Below, one piece after another: positions 28,587-37,854 of a stretch of 64,000 nt of DNA. Source of the DNA: Gluconacetobacter takamatsuzukensis (GTDB taxonomy: Bacteria; Pseudomonadota; Alphaproteobacteria; Acetobacterales; Acetobacteraceae). The notes under the pieces were generated by a model, which did not search any database, had not been told where the DNA came from, and saw nothing but the letters and a program-made list of their open reading frames with translations. The position numbers and the translations under genes are program-made. Numbering within the stretch: position 1 is the first letter of the stretch; each line of letters starts with the position of its first letter. The stretch is taken from assembly GCF_014174275.1 (NCBI RefSeq), contig NZ_JABEQK010000002.1:248001-312000 (forward strand), in the 5' to 3' direction.

Positions 28587-29693
28587 ATGCCATTGCTCAG
28601 ATCGATATATGAAGAATATTACCATGCGGCGAATTTTGTTTCGCGGTTCCTTTTCCGCAGGATCTTCCTGGATCTGAACGTCATGGCGCAAAAGGACCGC
28701 CTGAAATCATACACCACGAACATAAAGGACATCGTCGACGCCGCGCCGCTGGAATCCGATGTCTATTGCATATTCGTTTATTACGAGCAGCGGGAAGACG
28801 TATCCGCCAGCGTAAAACGGGTCATTCTTGAACTCAGGGAAAACAACATAAACACAATTCTGGTGTGCAACCATGAAATGACGCCAGAACAAAAGGATTT
28901 TTTCCAAAACAACTGCGCCACGATCGTCTTCAGGGGCAATCAGGGTTTCGATTTCGGCGCCTACAAGGACGCGATACAGTCTCTGCGGAAACCGGTATCC
29001 CGGCTGATCATCATGAACGACAGCGTGTTCTTCTCACCCGCCGGCCTGAAGCAGATGATCCGCAGGCTGCTCGGCCCCGAGGACGTCATCGCGGCCTATG
29101 AAAACTGGAGCGGCTCCGAACATCACCATCTCCAGTCCTTCTGCCTCTCCGTCTCCGGCCATGTCTTCAACTCCCGAAGCTTCCGGCAATTCTGGAAAGA
29201 CTATATCCCGATCAACAACCGGATCTACGCCATCGAATATGGCGAGAAAAAACTGTCCCAGGCCATGTTGAACGCGGCACGCGACACCCACGTCATATAT
29301 TCCGTCTCCGCGCTTTATAAGGAACTGCTGAACACGCACCTGCCCATTCGCGAAAAACCGTTCCAGCTTCCCCGCCCCTGGCGCGACCTGATCTTCGAAA
29401 TCGACGAGAAGGAACCCTACGAATCCGTGGCGACCAAAGCCGTCGAACTGATAAACGTCACGTCACCCATCCATGCGGGGGCCTATTATTTCCCCGCGGC
29501 GCTGGGCTCGCCCCTTTTCAAGAAAGACCTCGTCTACCGGCACCGGTTCGATTTCTGGGAGGTGGAAACCTGGATCTCCGACCTCATGAGCACAGACGAC
29601 GCCGACGAATATCTGACCATCCTGCGCAAGAGGGGAGACGAGAACAAACTCTCCCGCCTCGACCGGATCAAATACGATCTGGGGATAAAATAA
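28587..29693 (+). CDS. RgpF-like (rhamnan synthesis protein F family) glycan protein
   Basis: About 368 residues. The core NQGFDFGAYKDAIQSL followed by LIIMNDSVFFSP matches the RgpF domain, where a G-F-D-F-G-A-Y and a NDSV motif recur; YCIFVYYEQRED precedes it. Family members are glycosyltransferase-like proteins for rhamnose-containing or related cell-surface polysaccharides. The first half uses A- and T-ending codons (ATA, AAA, AAT) unlike its neighbours, which suggests horizontal acquisition. The ATG at 28587 (MPLLRSIYEEYYH) is chosen; an in-frame ATG at 28527 would add 20 residues. There is no transferase operon around it, only a divergent GT61 gene. Confidence 0.7.
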   Translation: MPLLRSIYEEYYHAANFVSRFLFRRIFLDLNVMAQKDRLKSYTTNIKDIVDAAPLESDVYCIFVYYEQREDVSASVKRVILELRENNINTILVCNHEMTPEQKDFFQNNCATIVFRGNQGFDFGAYKDAIQSLRKPVSRLIIMNDSVFFSPAGLKQMIRRLLGPEDVIAAYENWSGSEHHHLQSFCLSVSGHVFNSRSFRQFWKDYIPINNRIYAIEYGEKKLSQAMLNAARDTHVIYSVSALYKELLNTHLPIREKPFQLPRPWRDLIFEIDEKEPYESVATKAVELINVTSPIHAGAYYFPAALGSPLFKKDLVYRHRFDFWEVETWISDLMSTDDADEYLTILRKRGDENKLSRLDRIKYDLGIK

Positions 29694-29911
29694 GGTCCCC
29701 GCCGCCCAGCGGCGCAGAGATGCGCATCGCAGGCAGGGACATCGCCCTCGCCGGAACAGCCAGCCGGCGCGATCGGGGATCATGAAACATCACGATGGCC
29801 GGGCCCCGACGGGCACGGAAAAAGCGGCATCCCGGCGCGGTACGGCACCGGAACAAGGCGGTCATATCACCGCCCCGCGGCGGCCTATACCGCCCGACAT
29901 CGGGGAAAATC

Positions 29912-29988
29912 TGGTCGGAGTGAGAGGATTCGAACCTCCGGCCCCTGCGTCCCGAACACAGTGCTCTACCAGGCTGAGCTACACTCCG
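29912..29988 (-). tRNA. tRNA-Pro (anticodon CGG)
   Basis: Read on the minus strand this folds as a 77-nt tRNA including an encoded CCA. The acceptor is CGGAGTG/CACTCCG, the D arm is AGCTCAGCCTGGTAGAGC, the anticodon stem is CTGTG/CGCAG with loop TTCGGGA, so the anticodon is CGG. The T arm is GGAGG-TTCGAAT-CCTCT, the discriminator is A, then CCA. The gap from 29694 to the tRNA (about 218 bp) and the 118 bp after it show no other gene. Confidence 0.97.
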
Positions 29989-30106
29989 AACTCGTGTGGG
30001 GGCTATACATCCCCTCCTGCCTCTCCGCAAGGGTCCCCGCGCCAACTATTCGCCCGAGCCGCCCTTTTTTGTCATGCCGCCGTCCTATCCCGCCCCCGCG
30101 CCGATC

Positions 30107-30688
30107 CTACAACCGGCTGGAATCCGCCACGACCGGGGTGCGGATCACGCTGCCCAGCCGCGCCATCGTGGCGGCCACGTCGGGCACGACCTCGAACAGG
30201 TCCAGCGCCGCAGGCTCCGCGAAGCCGTTCTCCACCGCCGCCCGCAACATGCCCAGCATCGGGTCCGCCCAGCCGGCGACGTTGACGATGAAGATCGGCT
30301 TGTCATGCAGCTTCAGCTGCCGCCAGGTGATGATCTCCATGGTCTCGTCGAACGTGCCCAGCCCGCCGGGCAGCACGACGAACGCATCGGCCCGCGCGAA
30401 CATCAACTGTTTGCGACTGTGCATGGAGTCCGTCACCGTCAGGTCGGTCACGCCCTGGTGCATCACCTCCCGCGCTTGCAGAAAGGTGGGAATCACCCCC
30501 GACACGGTGCCGCCGGCCGCCAGCGTCGCATCCGCCACCGCACCCATCAGCCCGACATCCCCACCGCCATAGACCAGCCGCATGCCCGCCTGGCCAAGCC
30601 GGTGCCCCATCTCGCGCGCGGCCTCGTGGAACACGGGCCGGGCCCCGAAACGCGACCCGCAGAATACAGCGACGGCAGCAACGGACAT
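30107..30688 (-). CDS. LOG-family protein (cytokinin riboside 5'-monophosphate phosphoribohydrolase-like)
   Basis: A 193-residue Rossmann-like protein with the family motifs AVFCGSR, RLVYGGGDVGLMGAVADA, MHSRKQLMFARADAFVVLPGG (first half of the signature) and GLGTFDETMEIITWRQLKLH. The PGGxGTxxE motif is the nucleotide/phosphate-binding active site. LOG proteins cleave nucleoside 5'-monophosphates to free base and ribose 5-phosphate; plant-associated bacteria can make cytokinin this way, but most have housekeeping roles. ATG at 30688 with AGGAGG upstream. Confidence 0.9.
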   Translation of the reverse strand: MSVAAVAVFCGSRFGARPVFHEAAREMGHRLGQAGMRLVYGGGDVGLMGAVADATLAAGGTVSGVIPTFLQAREVMHQGVTDLTVTDSMHSRKQLMFARADAFVVLPGGLGTFDETMEIITWRQLKLHDKPIFIVNVAGWADPMLGMLRAAVENGFAEPAALDLFEVVPDVAATMARLGSVIRTPVVADSSRL

Positions 30689-30759
30689 GGATCATTATCC
30701 TCCTGAAGATGGGTCATGCGCGCGGCCGGGCCCGCCCGACCCCGCGAAGGCGGCTGCCG

Positions 30760-31965
30760 TCAGGCGGCATCCGGGCGGGACTGCTCCCGCAGCAGCAGGG
30801 TGGCACCGACCCCCGCCCCGGTAAACAGGGCCGAGACCAGAAACATCGGACCATAGCCCAGGCTGTGGATCACCAGCCCCAGCATCGGGCCGGAAAGCCC
30901 GATCCCAATATCCAGAAAGACGCTGAAGGCCCCCAGCGCCGCCCCCCGGTTCTGCGGCCCGGCGCGCGACACCGCCTCCACCCCCAGCGCGGGAAAGACC
31001 AGCGAGAACCCCGCCCCCGTCAGCGCCGCCCCCAGGTCGGCCGACGGCACGTCGGCACTCCGCCACAGCAGCAGCAACCCCCCGACCTCGACCAGCAGCG
31101 ACACCACCGCCACCTTCATCCCGCCCCGCAGGCCGATCTGGCGCGAGAACAGCAGCCGCACCAGCACGAAGACCAGGCCGAACACCATCAGCCCCAGCGC
31201 CGCGCCATCCCAGTGGCGGTCGGCGAAATACAGCGACAGGCAGGCCGAAATGGCCCCGAATCCCACCGACCCGCAGGCCAGCACGATGCCATAGGGCAGC
31301 ACGCGCCAGAAAACCTGCGAGAACGGCATGACCTCGCCCCCCTTGGCGATCGGCGGCACGGCGGCATAGCGCACGGCCAGCCCCAGCCCCAGCGCGGGCA
31401 GCAGCGCCGAGAGCAGCCCGACCCCGGCCAGCCCGCCCAGCGCGCCATGGGCCTGCGCCAGCAGCGCACCCACCGGCGCCCCGAAGGCGATGCCGCCATA
31501 GGAGGTAATGCCGTTCCACGAAATCACCTGCGCCGTGCGCTCCGCCCCCACCCGGCCGATATTCCACAGGATGGCCCCGGTCGCGGTCCAGCTTTCGCCC
31601 ACCCCCATCAGGATGCGGCTCGCGACCAGCAGCAGCACCGCCAGCCCCGCCCGGTGCGCGAACAGCCCGGACAGCATCAGCGCCAGCCCCGCCAGCACGC
31701 AGATCGCAAGCCCGATCACCACCGCCGGCTTCGCGCCCCGCTCGTCCACGAACCGGCCCGCCTGGGCCCGCGAGGCAAAGGTAGCCAGATATTGCAGCGA
31801 CACCGCCAGCCCGGCCATGACCGTGTTATAGCCGAGCGTGCCGTGCACGAAGAGCGGGATCACCGCCAGCGGCAGGCCGATATCGACGTAACAGATCAGG
31901 TTGAACAGAACGACGGCGAGGATTCGCAGCGTCGGGTTGGCCGGCCCGCTCCGTAAGACAGTCAT
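30760..31965 (-). CDS. MFS transporter, 12-TM sugar/drug efflux type
   Basis: A 401-residue protein with about 12 hydrophobic helices. The loop after helix 2 carries SRAQAGRFVDERGAK, the major facilitator motif A region (G-R-x-x-D-x-x-G-x-(K/R)), and SRILMGVGESW resembles motif B. The general layout recalls the arabinose/drug efflux group (YhhS/YfcJ-like). The substrate is unknown. An ATG at 31965 is chosen over a GTG at 31977. It runs 71 bp upstream of the LOG gene on the same strand and may share its transcript. It is divergent from the Nudix gene. Confidence 0.85.
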   Translation of the reverse strand: MTVLRSGPANPTLRILAVVLFNLICYVDIGLPLAVIPLFVHGTLGYNTVMAGLAVSLQYLATFASRAQAGRFVDERGAKPAVVIGLAICVLAGLALMLSGLFAHRAGLAVLLLVASRILMGVGESWTATGAILWNIGRVGAERTAQVISWNGITSYGGIAFGAPVGALLAQAHGALGGLAGVGLLSALLPALGLGLAVRYAAVPPIAKGGEVMPFSQVFWRVLPYGIVLACGSVGFGAISACLSLYFADRHWDGAALGLMVFGLVFVLVRLLFSRQIGLRGGMKVAVVSLLVEVGGLLLLWRSADVPSADLGAALTGAGFSLVFPALGVEAVSRAGPQNRGAALGAFSVFLDIGIGLSGPMLGLVIHSLGYGPMFLVSALFTGAGVGATLLLREQSRPDAA

Positions 31966-32078
31966 GACGAGGCGCACACTCCGTTATCCGCACAGCATAG
32001 GGGCGCACCCCGCCCTTCGCCAAGCATGCGGACCATGCGCCATGATGACAAAAGCCACACTACGAGAAGGACTCCCCC

Positions 32079-32666
32079 ATGTCCCCCGACTCCCCAGCAT
32101 CCGGCCCCGAGGATTCGGGCGGTTTCGTCACCCTCTCCTCGCGGATCACCTACGAAAACCCATGGACCCGCGTGCGCGAGGACATCATCCGCCGTCCCGA
32201 TGGCGGCGAAGGGCTCTACGGCGTGGTGGAACGCGGGGAATTCGTTGTCATCCTGCCGCTGGGCCAGGGCCCGGACGGCCCCACCGTCACGCTGGTGCGC
32301 CAGTACCGCTACCCGATACGCGCACGGCTGTGGGAACTGCCGATGGGCATGTGGGAACACCGGCCCGACGCAGCCCCCGAAACGGTGGCGCGGGGCGAGC
32401 TGGAGGAGGAAACCGGCCTTCGCGCCGAGCATCTGCGCCATGCCGGCGCCCTCTACCAGGGGGCCGGCTATTCGACCCAGCGCGGCCATGTCTACCTGGC
32501 AACCGGCCTGACGCAGGGCACCCCCCGGCCCGAGGCGACCGAGGCGGACCTGACCAGTCACACGATGCCTCTGGCCGAAATGGAGCGGATGATCCGCGAG
32601 GGCGAGATCACCTGCATGGTCACGCTGGCCGCGCTGGCCCTGATCCGCGCGCGCGGCTGGCTATAG
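32079..32666 (+). CDS. Nudix hydrolase (ADP-ribose pyrophosphatase-like)
   Basis: A 195-residue protein. The Nudix box is GMWEHRPDAAPETVARGELE followed by EETGL, a slightly relaxed form (R-G-E-L in place of R-E-L) that keeps the metal-binding E-E-x-x-E face. LVRQYRYPIRARLWELPMG before the box and the acidic GAGYSTQRGHVYLAT after it resemble ADP-ribose/GDP-mannose pyrophosphatases. It hydrolyses nucleoside-diphosphate-linked compounds in the cytoplasm. ATG at 32079 with AAGGA upstream. Convergent with the M1 peptidase gene. Confidence 0.88.
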   Translation: MSPDSPASGPEDSGGFVTLSSRITYENPWTRVREDIIRRPDGGEGLYGVVERGEFVVILPLGQGPDGPTVTLVRQYRYPIRARLWELPMGMWEHRPDAAPETVARGELEEETGLRAEHLRHAGALYQGAGYSTQRGHVYLATGLTQGTPRPEATEADLTSHTMPLAEMERMIREGEITCMVTLAALALIRARGWL

Positions 32667-32717
32667 AGGCCGGTCCGGGAATGGCGGCCGGCGGCCCCCT
32701 TCCCGGACAGCCGTCCC

Positions 32718-34853
32718 TCAATGCGCCGGCGATGCCGCCGGCTGGGCGGCCGGGGCCAGGGTCAGCGTGTTGTCGGCGCGGTTCAGGTCCGGGATGTCGT
32801 GCCCGGGGTCCAGCGTCACCGCCTGCGGCGTGCGCGAGCCCGGGATCGTCAGCTCGATCTCGTTGCGCAGGTACCAGGCCTCGGTCGGGATGGTCAGGCG
32901 CGAACTGGTGCCGTCGGTGTAGCTCACCTGCAACGTCACCGGCAGCGGCAGCCAGCCCTTGTTGTCGACCGTCACCAGCAGCCCGTGCTCCGCGCCCTCG
33001 CCGGTCGGGGTGGCGGATTTCACCGCATAGTCCGGCGCCCAGTTGTTGAAATACCAGCCCCGCCAGAACCATGACAGATCCTCGCCCGCCTCGCTGTCCA
33101 TCAGGCGGAAGAAGTCCGAGGGCGTCGGGTGGCGAAAGGCCCACGTCGCGATGTAGTGGCGGAAGGCGCGGTCGAACCGCTCCGGGCCCAGGATCTGCTC
33201 GCGCAGCAGTTTCAGCCCGTAGGCCGCCTTGAAGTAGCTCACCGGATGCCGGTAACGCTCCGAAATCAGGTCCGAAGGCGTCATCAGGCGCGGCGCCGCC
33301 GGGTCGCGCAGCACCGACAGGATATCGTCGGCCGGCTTTCCGGTCTCGGGGGCGAACTCGCTGTCGCGCTTGGGCGCGAACTCGCCGGAATTGAAATCGT
33401 CCGAGGCATAGGTATCGATGAAGGTATTGAACCCTTCATCCATGAAGGCATGCCGCCGCTCGTTGGAGCCCACGATCATCGGGAACCAGCCATGGCCCAG
33501 CTCATGCGCCGTGATCCAGAACAGTTCGGGGTCCTTGTCGTGCATGCCGTCGAAGACGATGCCCGGATATTCCATCGCCGCGCCATACCCGCCCAGGTTG
33601 ATCGCGTTCGGCCACGGATAGGGGTACCAGCGGCGCGAGAAATACTCGATCGCGTATTTCACATACGACGTGGACCGGTCCCACTGATGCGGCCCCACCG
33701 CTTCCACCGGATAGGCCGACATCGCCAGGCGCGGCACCGGCGCACGGCCCGGTTCCACCACCACCGGCGGCAGGTCCAGCCGCGCCGCATCCCACAGAAA
33801 GGCCGGCGAGGCCGCAAACGCCACGTCGCGCGTGTTGTTCATGCGGAAATGCCAGGTCTTGGTGCCGGTCTGGGCCACATGGCTCTTGGGGTCGTGGATA
33901 TCGACCTCGGTGCGGATCATCACCCGCTCGTCGCTCTTCGCCGCCTGGGCCAGCCGGTCGCGCTCGGTCTGGGTCAGGACCTCGGCCTGGTTGATCAGCG
34001 CGCCCGACCCGACCACGGTGAAGTTCCACGGCACCGTCACGCTGTAATCGATGTCGCCGTAATCCAGGAAGAATTCCTGCCCCAGATAGGGCGCGGTATC
34101 CCACCCGCGCACATCGTCATAGACGGCCATGCGCGGAAACCATTGCGCGACCTCGTAGACATCGCCGTTGCGGGTGGAGCTGACGGCGGTGCGCCCGCCC
34201 CAGGTCCCGGGGATCGTGTAGTGCCAGACGATCTTCAGCCGGATCTTGCCGCCCTTGCCCTCCAGCGCCGTCGGCAGCGGCACCTGCATCCGCGCGTCGG
34301 AAATGACGGGCGTGACCGGGATGCTCTTGCCGTCCTGCTCGATCGACACGCTCTCGATCACATCGCCATCCGTGTGCTCGGCATGGCGCAGCGGATAGAC
34401 GAAATTCCCGCGCGAGCCGTCGCGATAGATATTCTGGTCCAGCTGCACCCACAGCACGTCCAGCGCATCGGGGCTGTTATTGGCATAGGTGATGATTTCG
34501 CTGCCCGAAAGCAGGCGGTTGGTGGGGTCGATCGCCGCCTTGATCTCGTAATCGACACTGTTCTGCCAGTACGCGCCACCCGGCACGCCACCGGCCGAAC
34601 GGGTCGCGCCCGCCGGCATCGGATAGGCCAGCGGGGCGAAGATACGGGCCGGATCGGGCGCCGGCATGGCGGGGGCCGCGACGGGCGCGGGGGCAGCCGT
34701 GCCCTCTTCGGCGCGCGCGGGCGTCGTGCCGCCCACGACCAGCATGGCAGCGCCCAGCACAAGCCCGATCGCGGTCATGGAGCCGGCGATCCCCGACTGA
34801 AACCCTGGCCCGACGGGCTGGCGTGGACATGGACGATGATAAGGCACGATCAT
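32718..34853 (-). CDS. M1-family zinc metallopeptidase, exported
   Basis: A 711-residue protein. A signal peptide (MTAIGLVLGAAMLVVGG, cleavage after ARA) lies at residues 26-48. The zinc site is HELGHGWFPMI followed by MDEGFNTF, giving HExxH-18-E, and the exopeptidase-like loop is GAAMEYPGIVF, a variant of GAMEN. The N-terminal beta domain and C-terminal helical region fit the M1 aminopeptidase fold. It is likely periplasmic and cleaves N-terminal residues from peptides. The ATG at 34853 has GAGAGG very close; the ATG at 34778 would start directly at the signal peptide and is equally plausible. Confidence 0.88.
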   Translation of the reverse strand: MIVPYHRPCPRQPVGPGFQSGIAGSMTAIGLVLGAAMLVVGGTTPARAEEGTAAPAPVAAPAMPAPDPARIFAPLAYPMPAGATRSAGGVPGGAYWQNSVDYEIKAAIDPTNRLLSGSEIITYANNSPDALDVLWVQLDQNIYRDGSRGNFVYPLRHAEHTDGDVIESVSIEQDGKSIPVTPVISDARMQVPLPTALEGKGGKIRLKIVWHYTIPGTWGGRTAVSSTRNGDVYEVAQWFPRMAVYDDVRGWDTAPYLGQEFFLDYGDIDYSVTVPWNFTVVGSGALINQAEVLTQTERDRLAQAAKSDERVMIRTEVDIHDPKSHVAQTGTKTWHFRMNNTRDVAFAASPAFLWDAARLDLPPVVVEPGRAPVPRLAMSAYPVEAVGPHQWDRSTSYVKYAIEYFSRRWYPYPWPNAINLGGYGAAMEYPGIVFDGMHDKDPELFWITAHELGHGWFPMIVGSNERRHAFMDEGFNTFIDTYASDDFNSGEFAPKRDSEFAPETGKPADDILSVLRDPAAPRLMTPSDLISERYRHPVSYFKAAYGLKLLREQILGPERFDRAFRHYIATWAFRHPTPSDFFRLMDSEAGEDLSWFWRGWYFNNWAPDYAVKSATPTGEGAEHGLLVTVDNKGWLPLPVTLQVSYTDGTSSRLTIPTEAWYLRNEIELTIPGSRTPQAVTLDPGHDIPDLNRADNTLTLAPAAQPAASPAH

Positions 34854-34933
34854 AACCTCTCGGGGAAACGGACTCTTTCCCCAAGGCTAACGGAATTGCG
34901 GGGCCGACGTAACCCGTCCCCACCCGTGCCGTA

Positions 34934-35680
34934 TCAGCCCAGCGCCTGCTGGATCGGCCCCAGATAGGCGGCCAGGTTCACCCGCAGCGGCATCAGGTAC
35001 ACATGCCCGCCGGCCGCCCGCACGGCGCGGATCGCCCGCACCGCGAAGGCGATGTTGGCCTCCAGCGTCAGGTCGAACCCACGGGGAAAGACGACATGGT
35101 TCGTCGTCTCCCAGTACGAGCGCGATTTCGGGCCGATGACCGGCGAAATCCCCCAGAACACGGTCTCGCCCTCCAGCCAGCCCATGCACAGGTCCAGCAT
35201 CCGCATGTCGAATACCGGCTGGGTAAAGAAGCCGGCGGCCCCGGCCTCCTTCTTGCGCGCCACCGCCTCCATCTCGCGCCAGGGCGCATGGCGCCATGGG
35301 TCGAAGGCCGCATAGACCGTCAGGTGCGGGGCCTCGCGCCGATAGCGGCGGATCACGCTTTCCGAGGAATTGGGAAAGGTCCGGCGGCTGAGATCGGCCG
35401 GCGGATCGCCCCGCACCACCAGGATTTCCGTCAGCCCCGCCACATCCGCCCCCGGCAGCGGGCCGTCCGGGTCGATGTCGATGGCCCGGATATGCGGCAC
35501 CACGCGCGGCACGATGGGCTGGAGCAGCGGCACCGCGTCCCACCCCTGCATCGGAAAGCGCATCAGGCTGGGCACGTTCAGCGTGTCGGCCAGCGGGAAA
35601 TGGTCGCGAACCTGCCCCGCATCGCGCAGCAGGGCCTCCGCATCGCGCGGAATCAGCTCGACCGACAGGCGCGTCGTCAT
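34934..35680 (-). CDS. Methylenetetrahydrofolate reductase-like protein (short form)
   Basis: A 248-residue TIM-barrel protein with MTHFR-like segments: SVELIPRDAEALLRDAG at the start, ILVVRGDPPADLS (the LVLRGDPP-like loop), AAFDPWRHAPW, RKKEAGAAGFFTQPVFD with the conserved Phe-Gln-Pro, and a region near GISPVIGPKSRSYWE. It is shorter than MetF (about 290-300 residues) and its N-terminal and last parts diverge. It would reduce 5,10-methylene-THF to 5-methyl-THF or act on a related folate or corrinoid. It lies 13 bp downstream of folD on the same strand, which supports a C1 role. Confidence 0.7.
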   Translation of the reverse strand: MTTRLSVELIPRDAEALLRDAGQVRDHFPLADTLNVPSLMRFPMQGWDAVPLLQPIVPRVVPHIRAIDIDPDGPLPGADVAGLTEILVVRGDPPADLSRRTFPNSSESVIRRYRREAPHLTVYAAFDPWRHAPWREMEAVARKKEAGAAGFFTQPVFDMRMLDLCMGWLEGETVFWGISPVIGPKSRSYWETTNHVVFPRGFDLTLEANIAFAVRAIRAVRAAGGHVYLMPLRVNLAAYLGPIQQALG

Positions 35681-35693
35681 CGCCCCGCCGCCC

Positions 35694-36608
35694 TCAGGCC
35701 GCGCCGACGATGCGCCGGGCGGCCGCCAGGGTATTGTTCAGCAGGCAGGCAATCGTCATCGGCCCCACGCCCCCCGGCACCGGCGTAATCCGCCCGGCCC
35801 GGGTCACCGCCTCGTCGAACGCCACGTCGCCCACCAGGCGCGTCTTGCCGTTGGGCAGCGCGATCCGCGTGATGCCCACGTCGATCACGGCGGCACCGGG
35901 CTTGATCCAGTCGCCGCGCACCAGCCCGTTGCACCCGGTCGCCACCACCAGAATATCCCCCTGCCGCGCCAGGGCGGCGGGGTCGCGCGTGTCGATATGC
36001 GCGATCGTCACCGTGCAGCCTTCCGCCAGCAGCAGGCGCGCCATCGGCCGCCCCACCAGGTTCGACGCGCCGATGATCACCGCATGCAGCCCGCGCAGTT
36101 CGCCCAGCTCCGCCTTCAGCAGCATCAGGCAGCCCAGCGGCGTGCAGGGCACGATGCCCGGCTGGCCCAGCGCCAGCCGGCCGGCATTGACCTCGCCCAG
36201 CCCGTCCACATCCTTGTCGGGATGGATGGCATTGGTGATCGCCACCGGGTCCAGCCCGGCCGGCAGCGGCAGCTGCACCAGGATGCCGTGGATTTCCGGG
36301 TCGTGATTCAGCCGCCCGATCAGCGCCAGCAACTCGGCCTGCGACGTGGTTTCGGGCAGCATGTGCATGAACGAGCGCATGCCCGCGCGATGGGTCTGCA
36401 ACGCCTTGTTGCGCACATAGACCTCGCTGGCCGGATCGTTGCCCACCAGCACCACCGCCAGGCCGGGCGTGACCTGATGGCGGTCATGGAACGCCCGGAC
36501 CTCGTGTGCGATCGTCTGCGTCAGGTTCGCCGCGAACGCCTTGCCGTCGATCAGGCGCGCGGACGGGTTGCGAACGGACGCGGTTTCGGCGGAAGCTGGC
36601 TCGGTCAT
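35694..36608 (-). CDS. folD: Bifunctional methylene-THF dehydrogenase / methenyl-THF cyclohydrolase
   Basis: A 304-residue enzyme converting 5,10-methylene-THF to 10-formyl-THF through methenyl-THF. Motifs: [17 protein letters not shown] with the catalytic Tyr and Lys, [14 protein letters not shown] (Gln), [17 protein letters not shown] (Asp), the NADP loop [12 protein letters not shown], and [17 protein letters not shown]. The N-terminus is a little longer than usual. ATG at 36608 with CGGAGT upstream. Divergent from the threonine aldolase gene, another source of C1 units, with 44 bp between the starts. Confidence 0.97.
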   Translation of the reverse strand: MTEPASAETASVRNPSARLIDGKAFAANLTQTIAHEVRAFHDRHQVTPGLAVVLVGNDPASEVYVRNKALQTHRAGMRSFMHMLPETTSQAELLALIGRLNHDPEIHGILVQLPLPAGLDPVAITNAIHPDKDVDGLGEVNAGRLALGQPGIVPCTPLGCLMLLKAELGELRGLHAVIIGASNLVGRPMARLLLAEGCTVTIAHIDTRDPAALARQGDILVVATGCNGLVRGDWIKPGAAVIDVGITRIALPNGKTRLVGDVAFDEAVTRAGRITPVPGGVGPMTIACLLNNTLAAARRIVGAA

Positions 36609-36652
36609 GCGGCACTCCGGACAATTGGAACGGAAAAAAGCAGGGGAATAGC

Positions 36653-37708
36653 GTGGTAGAGCAGATACGCAAGAACTTCAGCAGCGACAACGTCGTTCCG
36701 GCCTGTCCCGCCGTGATGTCGGCCCTGGTCGCCGCCAACGCCGACGCCGCCCCCGCCTATGGCGCCGACGCCTGGACGGCCCGCCTGGGCAACGTGGCGT
36801 CCGATATTTTCGAACGCCCGGTCAAGGTCTTTCCCGTCGCCACCGGTACGGCGGCCAACGCGCTGGCCCTGGCCGCCATCGCCCCGCCCTACGCCGCGAT
36901 CCTGTGCGACGACAGCGCGCATATCGTCCAGTCCGAATGCGGCGCGCCCGATTTCTTCACCGGCGGCGCCCGCCTCGTCACCATCCCGTCCGAGGACGGG
37001 CGCATGGCGCCGGACGCCCTGTCCTACATGCTCGACCGCCTGCCCGCCGACGACGTGCACAACCCGCTGCCGACGGCACTCAGCCTGACGCAGGCCACCG
37101 AATGGGGCACCGTCTACACACCCGCCCGCATCGCGGACCTGACGACCCGGGCCCGCAGCCGCAGCCTCGCGGTGCATATGGACGGCGCCCGCCTGGCCAA
37201 CGCCATCGCCCATCTGGGCTGCACCCCGGCCGAGGCGACATGGAAGGCCGGCATCGACGTGCTGTCGCTGGGCATGACCAAGAACGGCGCCATGGCCGCC
37301 GAGGCGGTGGTCTTCTTCAACCCCGCCCAGGCCGAACAGTTCGCCCGCCGCCGCAAGCGCGCCGGCCATGACTGGTCCAAGCAGCGATTCCTCAGCGCGC
37401 AGGTCCTGGCATGCCTGGAAGACGATCTGTGGCTGAACAACGCCCGCCACGCCAACGCCATGGCGCAACGCCTGGCCGGCGGCCTGTTCCGCCACCCCGG
37501 CGCGCGACTGCTCTACGAAACCCAGGCCAACGAGATCTTCGTCGTCCTGCCCGACCGGGCCATCGCCCACCTGCGCGCCGCAGGCTTCGCCTTCCACGAC
37601 TGGCACACGCCGCACGGCGTGGACGGCACCGTCATCCGGCTGGTCACCAGCTATTATACCCGCATCGCGGATGTCGATGCGCTGCTGGAGACATTGTCGG
37701 AAGTGTAG
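36653..37708 (+). CDS. Low-specificity L-threonine aldolase
   Basis: A 351-residue PLP enzyme of fold type I. Seen: [18 protein letters not shown] at the N-terminus, the PLP-stacking segment [29 protein letters not shown] with the PLP-binding Asp, and the Schiff-base Lys in [16 protein letters not shown]. It splits L-threonine or L-allo-threonine to glycine and acetaldehyde. In acetic acid bacteria this could also feed acetaldehyde into oxidation. It starts with GTG at 36653, with AGGGGAA at good spacing. It shares a short divergent promoter region with folD. Confidence 0.9.
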   Translation: MVEQIRKNFSSDNVVPACPAVMSALVAANADAAPAYGADAWTARLGNVASDIFERPVKVFPVATGTAANALALAAIAPPYAAILCDDSAHIVQSECGAPDFFTGGARLVTIPSEDGRMAPDALSYMLDRLPADDVHNPLPTALSLTQATEWGTVYTPARIADLTTRARSRSLAVHMDGARLANAIAHLGCTPAEATWKAGIDVLSLGMTKNGAMAAEAVVFFNPAQAEQFARRRKRAGHDWSKQRFLSAQVLACLEDDLWLNNARHANAMAQRLAGGLFRHPGARLLYETQANEIFVVLPDRAIAHLRAAGFAFHDWHTPHGVDGTVIRLVTSYYTRIADVDALLETLSEV

Positions 37709-37719
37709 GAAGCGTTTCC

Positions 37720-37814
37720 GTTCTTTTTTGAAAAAAAGAACCAAAAAACCTTGATTCGTTCAGGCGTTTACGGATCAAAAGTCTTCTTGCTTCTTTTTCG
37801 TAAGACAAAAGAAG
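37720..37814 (+). repeat. Family B intergenic repeat, copy 2 (with terminator hairpin)
   Basis: Begins 11 bp after the threonine aldolase stop with a perfect 10-bp hairpin GTTCTTTTTT/AAAAAAGAAC (37720-37741), then CCAAAAAAC, TTGATTCGTTCAGG, ACGGAT and an A/T-rich second hairpin ending ACAAAAGAAG. It matches the element behind secB (13638-13757, opposite strand) in order and sequence, with a shorter centre. It probably terminates the aldolase transcript and, from the other side, the degP transcript. Confidence 0.65.
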
Positions 37815-37854
37815 ACATGGCGCCGCCCCAAAAAGGAACGGCGCCACTCACCCG

